From Hymenochaete sp. R1 (lineage: Eukaryota; Basidiomycota; Agaricomycetes; Hymenochaetales; Hymenochaetaceae): 63,330 bases of DNA. Under the pieces are notes generated by a model. It did no database searches and was not told the origin of the DNA. It was given only the letters and a program-made list of their open reading frames with translations. The stretch covers positions 1-63,330 of the forward strand of contig JAFREE010000140.1 in the NCBI GenBank assembly GCA_019400425.1, in the 5' to 3' direction. Positions 55,528-63,330 of the stretch are shown here, in pieces (position 1 is the first letter of the stretch; every line of letters starts with the position of its first letter). The translations under genes and the position numbers were made by a program.

Positions 55528-56681
55528 TCAAGCATGGTTGACCGTCCGTCGATTTGGAGCAAGCGCAGCTGGCCTCGCCCGCCACGAAAGCGCGTCTTCT
55601 TTAGTCGATTTCGGTGGTACAACGTTCGCGAGACGGAAACGGTTCTGAGCTTCGTGTCCTCCGCTGGAAGCAGGCTTCCCGAAGCCAACGTCCGGCAGAC
55701 AAGGCGGGTGCCTCGTAACAACATCGCGCTTCAGACCAACCACCTTCTCGTTGGGCACCCCATCCTTCTTCCCATCAATCCTGCGAGCGTGATTCCTGTT
55801 CCTGTTGCGGTTGCGATTTCGTCGAAGAGGAACGCGGGGACCTGCAGGTGAAGCTGAGGTTTCATTGCGAGCCTCCGTATGTTCAAACGCGAGAGCAGAT
55901 CCCGGCACAGGAATCCGTCCTGCCCCGGAGTGCAAAGTAGCCTTAGTGACGTCACGCATGACCTGGATCTGAGGACCACCCATACCCATATGCGGGGGCC
56001 GTTCCTTTATCTTCGATGCCGACGCCGCCGTAAAACCAGCCTGAATCTTCTTCCCTGGTACAGAATGATACCCATGGGAAGGTGTGCGCGCCATTTCAAG
56101 GGCCTCCGCGATGCCCACGCCCTTGGGTCGAAATATCACGGGAAAGGCTTTGATGAGTTCTGGGGTGACAGTTGGGTGTAAGGAGGCGTGAATGAGGGAG
56201 GGAGGGGCGAGAGAGAGGAGTTCGGAGCGGGTATAGGTGGGCTTTGACTCAGTCTCTGGATTGAGATCGGGGGCGGAGATTGAGATCGGGATGATCGGGA
56301 TGGAGGGATGCTCTGCTTCTGCATGAAAGACAATCGAATGAATGAATGGAAGAGACGCCGGCTAAAAACCGATAGGAGAAAGAAAGACTCACCGGAAGGA
56401 AGCTCCTTGGTAAGCTCACGAGGAGAGGAGCCGACCGAAGTCAATGCAGTAGATGCGACCGACCCATCCAACGTCGATGTCGTCGATGCCCAAGAGCCCG
56501 AGCGAGGACGATAAACCGACGTGTATGCATCCATCCCAAGTCGAGATTCTGGCAACGAAACGAATGATGCCTGGGACACCTTCACGGACAAACGCGAGTC
56601 GGCTTCTTCGTCATGGGAGTGTATACGTGCTGCTGTGTGTTTCTCTATCGACTTAGGGGCGAAGGGAAGAGCAAGAGACAT
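55528..56681 (-). CDS. disordered protein with possible eIF4E-binding motif
   Basis: Exons 56681-56393 and 56318-55528 join in phase and give 359 aa. Most of the chain is Ser/Pro/Arg-rich and probably disordered. Residues 125-131 read YTRSELL, matching the YxxxxL-hydrophobic motif used by 4E-BP, 4E-T and Cup proteins to bind the cap-binding factor eIF4E. They are followed by SLAPPSLIHASL, then a conserved-looking block VTPELIKAFPVIFRPKGVGI. Near the C-terminus is an RNRNRNRN repeat and a basic tail. The motif alone is short and can occur by chance; its setting just N-terminal to a helix-like stretch and in a disordered protein fits a translation repressor, but that is inference. An in-frame ATG 30 codons upstream is possible. 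Confidence 0.65.
55795..55826 (-). repeat. Arg-Asn-encoding hexanucleotide repeat
   Basis: Imperfect repeats of a six-base unit encode RNRNRNRNRN in the C-terminal part of the putative eIF4E-binding protein. The repeat is in frame and so varies the protein only by dipeptide units. Confidence 0.75.
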
Positions 56682-59600
56682 GTCGCAATGAGTCCACGAG
56701 ATGAGATGCGTGTCGGGTAGCGGTGAATGACGGACACCGAGTGACCAGGCCAAGTCAGCAACAAAGCGCACGAGAGACTTGAAAGGGGATGGAGTGAAGG
56801 GGAAGCAGAACGAAATGAGAGGAACTAAACGGGATGGAGGAAAGGAGGAGGCAAGTCCTTGAGAGAAGGGAGGAAATGGTCACTCACCTTGCACTCTTAA
56901 ATAGCAAAGTGACCCAGATCTCTCCCATAAGCGGCACTTTGCTCGAAAGGCCGAACCAGACGTGTCAGGCCGACCCAGACCAGAACGAGGGTGAGACCCA
57001 AAACCAGCACCAGCGCACAAATGTCCATGTACACGCACGCACTCACTTTGCATAGCATAGCCCTCCGCCTCCTAATTGCTAGCGTTTATGCACCGCGGGC
57101 GTTTCACACAGTACTTGGCGTCAGCGTGAAGGCTGGTCATGGGTAAGCATCAATTAGCCGCACTCGACGCCGATATCGACTGCGAGTGAAGTTACAGACT
57201 GCTGTCGTGGCAGAACGGGCTCGCTAGAATGCTGCGGAAGCAGGAGTAAAGTGGTTCGAGGCGGTGAAGGAATCTTCTAGCACAGTCGCAGTCCCTCGTC
57301 GGCGTTTTATGCATACGTGGCCATATTCCTCGTCATTTGTTGGTGCTGGCCGACATTGTGCACTATATGTTGACGGTGCACATCAATCAGCAAACTAGTC
57401 CATTTTCGCTTGAAATCGACCTGATCGTTTGCATGCTACTCGTTCAAAGTAACCCTTGAGGCGAGGAGGACAAAGGCGACTTACTCTCTCTAACTCGATT
57501 ACCTAATATCCCCCTCGGCCATCTTACGTCATTCATTCTCACATCGATACGATACGACAAGCACTCACGGAAACCCAGAACCAAGACTCAGCAGGCCGGG
57601 AAGTGGGATGATCTGGATACTGAGACGACTCACACACGACAGAGAATATTTAAATTAAATAAAACACAACAATATATTATTTCCAATCCATTCCAGACAT
57701 TATACCGATATCGCCGTGAAAGAAATAGCGAATCGATTATACATACGAACAGCACAGCAAATATCGAAATGAAAAGGTAAAAAAAACGAAACGAAACGAA
57801 ACACTCGTCGTCACCTAGCGTACATTCCATTATAATCGAGGCGTGGGTAACGGAAAAAAGAAACGGGGATAAAAGCTTTTGGATTCGAGTTTGAAGAGAG
57901 AAGGAAAGGGGGAAGACAACTTCAGAATATCGCAGAAATGTCGAATTGAAGAAACATATGCCGCTTGCAACCTGAGTGACCCATATTGTCCAGCGGGAAG
58001 ATCATTCGTGAAAGGGGAAAGGGAATCGCAGAACAAGCACAGGAAGGAATTGCAGTATTCAAGAAAGAAAGAAGAGCAATAGAGCATGAAGTAGAAAAAA
58101 GGGAAGCAGAATTATTGATATTGAAAAATCCAACCACACCTACCAAATATGTCCAACGAATTCGACCTAAGGCCTAATCGCCAAATTCTCTCCCTCTCCT
58201 CTCCCATCCATCCCCCTACATCTATAACACTCACACCGCCAAACGAGTCGACCCGAGCGATCACGCCGCCTAATCTTTACCCAAGTCAAGGACGAAGACG
58301 AAGACGACGTGAATGTTATTGGCGGGGCGCGGAAAGAGGCCGTACGGGGATCGATAGTGATTGTATGCGTGCCGTGCAGGGAGGGGGATGAGGGAGTCCG
58401 AGAGATGCAGAATGCGTCGCCTAGTGCGACCAATTCGCTGGGCGTAGTAAAGTAAGACTGCGGTTGTGTGTGTGTATATACATCTGGATGTGGGTGTTTT
58501 CTTGCTTTTTGATTTTTTTTTTGTAATTTTGTTTTATTCGTTGCCGATAGTTTTGATCCGTGTGAAATATGTAAGAGGTGTTGGGAAGTGGTGTGACGGG
58601 AAGATGCGGTAGCGATGGTAATGTGGTGTTGAAGGGGGAAAGGGTGGCGCAGGTGAGTGAAGCCCGTACATCGTCCTTCCGAACCTGGTGAAAGGTGAGG
58701 GGGAAAGGCAAAGAAAAAGAAAAAGAAAAGGGGGAGTAGAATGGGGAGAAAAGCGAAGCTGGCATGAGAAAGATGAAACCGGATGGCATCAAGATTCTGC
58801 AACGGAAAGTGAAGTGGGAGCGAGCAAATCGTAGCACGGAAAAGAACTAGGTTTGTAAGCCTTAAAAATGAAGGAAAGAAGCTCTGTTGTACAACTCAAA
58901 CTCAAAGTGGGGATAAAGGAAGGGAAAGAAAGAAGATTTTCGGAGGCAAACACATAGCAACGACCTCTAATGTGGCACGAAGTTCAACGAGAGAAGTATG
59001 ACGTATGCCCTATTCAGGTAAGATGAAATGTGTGGAATATGGGGGCGAAAACAAATGAAAGCGAGCAGCATGTTCAAGTGAAACAATGGAAGAAGAAAAG
59101 AAGATTACCGAGGAGTTATGGGGTCGAGAAAAGAAAGGAAAGGGGAAGAGAATGAAGCGATGACGGCACCCCCATACCATTTGAAATGTTGGATGGTTCG
59201 CTCAGCTCAACTGGACGAGTGAGCAGAATGCAGGAAAACACGTTTTAGTGTCATAGATATTGATTCCCCACGACGAGCCATTCAAATCTTGTAAGATGTC
59301 GAGTGCGGGAACGAAAGCGAAAACGGACATGCGGTGAGAGTGAGGCAAGAAGCTTCCGGATGACGGACGAGAGCAAAGATGACGATACGGCCTTTTCAGA
59401 GTTGAGTTGGGTAAAGTTGAAGACCAAACATAGTGGCCGGCGGGGATTCGAAGGGGCGAGATCATCTAGAACGACAAAAACCGAAGAGAAAGAAAGTTGA
59501 GCGCATGAGAACAAACCCCTTTTCGATCCCAAATATCACCGCCAACAAAGCTAAATGACGAGAACAAATAAGGGACGTGCTTACACATGAAAAGAACGTT

Positions 59601-59832
59601 GTGCATTGGTCAACGGTAAACGAAGGTGCAAGGCGCGCGTGGGTTACTGCGAGTAGATGGACGAATGAGTTACACGGATGTTCACTCCCTCGGAGTCGGA
59701 GTTTCGTTGGACTTTTGGGTCACAATAACTTGATTTCGATATTAACGGCATGGAATTCGAACTCGCTCAAACCTGTGTGAATGAGTACCGTGCACCCTTT
59801 CCCTCTCACAGACCGATGTCCCCCACTTGCTC
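56682..59832. other. 3.1-kb gene-poor region
   Basis: This is the longest region without a supported gene. It spans the 5' flank of the possible eIF4E-binding gene and the 3' flank of the Zn-finger gene. The largest frame, minus strand 58167-58802 (211 codons), is dominated by Ser/Thr/His/Pro and Phe runs from low-complexity DNA and I do not accept it as a gene. From about 58680 to 59120 the + strand is purine-rich. It could contain a long 3' UTR or a non-coding RNA, but nothing in the sequence proves either. Confidence 0.4.
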
Positions 59833-61376
59833 TTACATCGATGAGCCTTGCATAGGCTGCACAATTGCCAGCCCTGTAAGACCGAGCCCGCCACCACCTT
59901 CTCCATTTATGGCACCATTCGCAGTTCTCTTGGCCATGACTGATGTACGGGACCATACGAATCAGAACGCGCACACTCGTTAGAAGGTATGAACTACATT
60001 ACCTTGTCCATCCTTCCCCTGTCCATTTGCTTTCCTTTTTCTCCCCTTACCACTGATATGGCTCCCTTCTTTTCCGCTGGCGTTACCTGTCTCAATTCCT
60101 TTAGACGTAGCTTTGGGGGGCGGCGTGATCGGTGTCAAAGGTGCTTGGTGGCGTTGGCCTTGGTGACTTTCCCGACCCGCAGCACCGTTGGTTGTATTCA
60201 TTGCCGTGATAACAGGTGGTAGCGGTCCAGAGGCATGCACGGTAGACGTAGGCGGGACACCAGAGCCCGCCATAGAGGAAGGCATATGTACAAGTTCCGG
60301 CGGCGAAATACTATTGGTAATGTGGCCCGTATCACCACTGGTGTCGCTGACCTCGCTAGTAGCCGAGCCGTTCGAAGGTGGTGGGGGAGGGTGCGGAGTG
60401 GCTGACGACGGCAGCATATGGCCCGGGAACATGGGATACGGTATACCTGCGTGGGGGAAAGAGAAGGGCGGGTACGCTTGGAAAGGGTAGAAATGATGCG
60501 GTTGCGTCCCCGGTGGTGTTGTTACTGGTGGTGGATGTGGGTGAGTTGGATCATGGTGCAGAGGGTGGCCATCGGGCCCGAAGGGGACGAAGCCTGGAGG
60601 TGGGTAGAAGTAAGGCTGGTAGAAGGATTCTGGAGATGACTGCTGATCTTGCGATACAACTGGACGGGGGAGCAAAGAGTAAGACGGGGGAAATGGAAAA
60701 TTGGGTGATGAAGGGAATTATATTGTCACTGACCCTCCACGTCTTCTTCATTAGATTTACCTTTACGCTTGTACGGGCCACGCTTGATGCCCTTCTTCCG
60801 CTCCTTGCGCGTCCCGTTTTCACAGCTGTCCTGCATGTTGTACTTGATGCATCGTTGGCAAGGACGCCCATCATCGCATCGTTTACACGCCCCAGCGCAA
60901 TTAGTACACTTAGGACGCTTTTCAGGGCCTTACTCTCGGTATAAAGGAGACAAGCTCACCGCCATCTTCACTTGCTTACGCTTGGGCCGAACAAGTGCCG
61001 CTGGTAATTGCATACCAGGTGAAAATGGCACGCCGGGATAACCTAAGAGATGCGCCGCAATTTAACAAGAGAAGCTCCTTCCCGATATTAGAGCCTGAGA
61101 CTGACCTGGACTTGCAGGATAAGCGTAGAACACGCCAGGAGGCGGAGGTGGAAAGGCCATCATGTAGGGAGCAGGTGCACTATTTGGGTCAGAAGTCGGA
61201 TGCGCATTTGGATCTTGACTGTGAGGAAGATATGGGACCATTGGTGGATATCCGACTGTATAAGGACCAGATTGTTGGACGTGGAAGACTTGGTTCTGGG
61301 ACTGTTGAGGACCTGGGTCGTGCTCTCGCGAGCCTGCAACAGACGGAGGATGGCCCGTCTCCTGGACGTCCGTCAT
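59833..61376 (-). CDS. Zn(II)2Cys6 transcription factor
   Basis: Fungal nuclear transcription factor. Five exons: MTDVQETGHPPSVAGSREHD...YPASP, then YPGVPFSPGMQLPAALVRPK ending KQVKMA, the zinc-cluster exon, a long Pro/His-rich exon starting DQQSSPESFYQPYFYPPPGF, and a last exon ending MAKRTANGAINGEGGGGL...QPMQGSSM. The cluster CTNCAGACKRCDDGRPCQRC with the seventh Cys in KYNMQDSC has spacing C-x2-C-x6-C-x5-C-x2-C-x8-C, the Zn2Cys6 pattern with an extra Cys. It is followed by the strongly conserved basic arm RKERKKGIKRGPYKRK. The cluster is internal (after ~130 residues) and starts right after a splice. The last exon replaces an in-frame stop at 59980 by splicing at a GTAATG donor; this exon is the least certain part. 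Confidence 0.85.
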
Positions 61377-63330
61377 GGTGGTTTACTAAGGACCCGAGCA
61401 GGGCGTTCTTCTAATTTGATGAAAACGGCTTTAGGCCGGTCGGACAGTCAATTGAAAGCGACAGTCGACTGGTGGAGAGACAAGAGTGGAATAAATGGTG
61501 AGATTTAAAGTATTCACGACAGAGACTTACAAGGAACACTTACAAGATGCTCAGCCACAGGGCTTTAAAGAAAAGAAAAGCTTTGAGGAGCGATTTGAAG
61601 GAGCAGTATGACGGACCAGAGACAGGTACTCCAGAAGAATCTTCCTGCTAAGTCTAATGTTGATTCTACTCGTCAACCTTTGCACTCAGACAGCGCTCGA
61701 ACAACGTCAACAGTGAAGGAACAGCTTTTCGCCAGACGTTTTCCCCCTCTCCAGGTTCAACTCCACAGCCGGGAACTACATGGCAGGCAGCATTGGTGTC
61801 CATGGGCGACAACACCAAAGGCAAGATGGGTCAGAATATGCGGCGGGACACGGTCATGAGGGAACGACGTACGCGTAGGAAGGATGAGAAGCGAACCGTG
61901 TACACTCCGCCTATCGGTGCTTCAGACTGAGATTCAAACACACGGCGCGCTTACACGCTTACGGCCTTCGTGCGCTCTCCCGCACCACGGCTTTTTATCT
62001 GCACAATCGACGCTCAATTTCTTTTACTCGACAGACTTGAATACTGCAATTCGAAGCTCGATGATGAAGAACTCGGAGGAGGAAGGAAGGATAGATTCAG
62101 AAAAACGGCTGGAGGTCGTCGTGACTTAGTGACTGAGTCGCGGCGTGTGTGAATCTTTCTAAGTGCCGCTTTTGGTGCGGACAAGTACAATGACAACAAT
62201 GTCCCGCAGCGACTCGGACTGGGACGCCTCTCCACGTCCCAGTTGTGGAAAACGTCGGCGACAGCGTCGCGAGACTCGTTCTCATCGCCCAGCACGCTTT
62301 TCCACCTCGATTGAGGTTGTTTGGATTCTGGGACAGATGTGAGTCAAAAAATTTCTTCCAAAATAGGAAGGCTAACATCAACGTCATTAGTAAGCATATG
62401 TGCATTGTCAGTTCTCAAACGGGGAGACATCACCTGAGCTTCGATTCGAAGGGTTATCTCCTCGAAAGCATTGCAAATGTAACATTTTTTTTACAATTTC
62501 TTGGTATCACTTTTCAGCTTCAGACCGTGGACCATTCGTGTATTTGCTATGGCCGATAAGTAAGTGTGTTCGTTCAATGAACCGGGAAGTGGCCTTACTG
62601 ACGTTACTTATCAGTACTTACAGATCCGATGATTTGCTCGATTTCCAATGGTGCTTGCGGATTGTAACTGTTGTTGCTTAATGAAAAGTTCTCCATTAAC
62701 TCAGGTCGATTTCTCGTTTGGCCATATACGTGAAAGCAAGAAAATATTTGTATCAACACTTGCTCGGACTCGGAGACATTCTGGATGATAACCGAATGGG
62801 AGCCTAAACGCACTGCGGTGTGACGATTAGCTCGAATGTAGAGAAAGAGGCACTGAGGCTAGATTGTGTGCGTATTTCAGGTAAGCACCCGGGCCTTCGA
62901 GTCTGCGAGACTGAGACGTGCTTAACTTTCGCTTACCCTTTCTGAATCGATCTCTTGGTGCTGAACGAGCATCGAATTCATGCCCTGGAGGTTTCAATTG
63001 CAACATCTATACCCGCTGCTCTCAAGCTTTGCTTCTCTTAGTTCTACTAGGTCGAGTGCAAAATTGACGTATGCTTACTCCTAGCACACTTTTGGTTCCA
63101 GAAATGATTCACGCTCCCACTTTTCGGCGCCAAACCTTGCGTCCTTAGCATCTATACCAAGACAAGACACCGGCCTACCAGTAAGTTTTATGTTTTTTTT
63201 TGTTTCTTTTTTCTTAAGTTGACTATGAAAGGTCTTCTTGTGACGTCGTTATCTGTTACGGTTCAACACCGTTCATGTGCTTAGTCAAGTACCCCGCTTA
63301 CTTCATTTCCTTTCTTTGTCATCTTGTTCT
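61377..63330. other. unassigned right edge
   Basis: About 1.95 kb. The first part is the promoter of the Zn-finger gene. Frames of 60-104 codons follow on both strands, with no recognisable protein. Near the right edge, a stretch at about 63099-63180 reads NDSRSHFSAPNLASLASIPR and is followed by a GTAAGT donor-like site, so a + strand gene may begin there and continue beyond the window. This is weak. Confidence 0.4.

Noticed and set aside
58167..58802. 211-codon minus-strand frame, second longest in the gene-poor region
   Set aside because: Composition is driven by homopolymer-like DNA (Phe run, Ser run, His/Thr repeats), no domain is visible, and overlapping frames on both strands are nearly as long.
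1..63330. tRNA genes, rRNA, CRISPR arrays, transposase genes or terminal repeats
   Set aside because: I looked for GTTCGAAxCC-type tRNA B-box sequences, regularly spaced repeats and transposase/reverse-transcriptase motifs and found none that held up.

Overview
The window reads as nuclear DNA of a filamentous basidiomycete, most likely an Agaricomycete. Nearly every recognisable protein is broken by short GT-AG introns of about 45-75 nt, genes are dense on both strands, and several families are typical of mushroom-forming fungi: a DUF6533 seven-helix protein, an expanded F/YNLP-type BTB family, a perilipin-like lipid-droplet protein and a Zn(II)2Cys6 factor with a KKGIKRGPYKRK-type basic tail. 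I found no rRNA, tRNA, CRISPR or transposase. All gene structures were spliced by eye from donor/acceptor sites and reading phase.

Layout. 1-3.7 kb is gene-poor. 3.8-9.9 kb holds two membrane-traffic genes on the + strand: an Arl8-like GTPase (11 exons, one of only 9 nt) and a Vps3/TGFBRAP1-type CORVET/HOPS subunit. 11.8-13.0 kb is a perilipin-like gene. 14.9-17.8 kb is a convergent pair: a 451-aa helical protein of unknown function and a BTB protein. 18.6-25.2 kb on the - strand carries an Sds23-like CBS protein, an unknown nuclear-looking protein and cystathionine gamma-synthase. The last shares a 308-bp divergent intergenic region with the GID/CTLH ubiquitin-ligase subunit Gid9/Fyv10 (25.5-26.8 kb). 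27.7-32.2 kb has the DUF6533 protein and the CUE protein Cue3/ASCC2. 32.8-35.9 kb carries a second BTB gene followed by a second 454-aa helical protein. 36.1-45.6 kb is metabolic (aldehyde dehydrogenase, FAD oxidoreductase, type-B carboxylesterase) with a third BTB gene inside. 47.4-56.7 kb holds an unknown nuclear-looking protein, a secreted protein, the prenyltransferase alpha subunit, homoserine dehydrogenase and a disordered protein with a possible eIF4E-binding motif. 56.7-59.8 kb is gene-poor, 59.8-61.4 kb encodes the Zn(II)2Cys6 factor, and the rest is unassigned.

The main candidate for something undescribed is the pairing of two gene families. Two ~450-aa proteins, 18 kb apart, align almost without gaps by eye (EEKWAF/EESWTF both at residue 251; PEVF/REVF at 362/366; VPSVV/APSLV at 419/420). 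Each lies next to a BTB gene, and the three BTB genes share an intron at the same place and phase. This looks like a duplicated two-gene cassette whose function is unknown. Otherwise the genes are mainly housekeeping (vesicle tethering, lipid storage, ubiquitin ligase, ribosome quality control, prenylation, Met/Thr synthesis), and I see no biosynthetic cluster.
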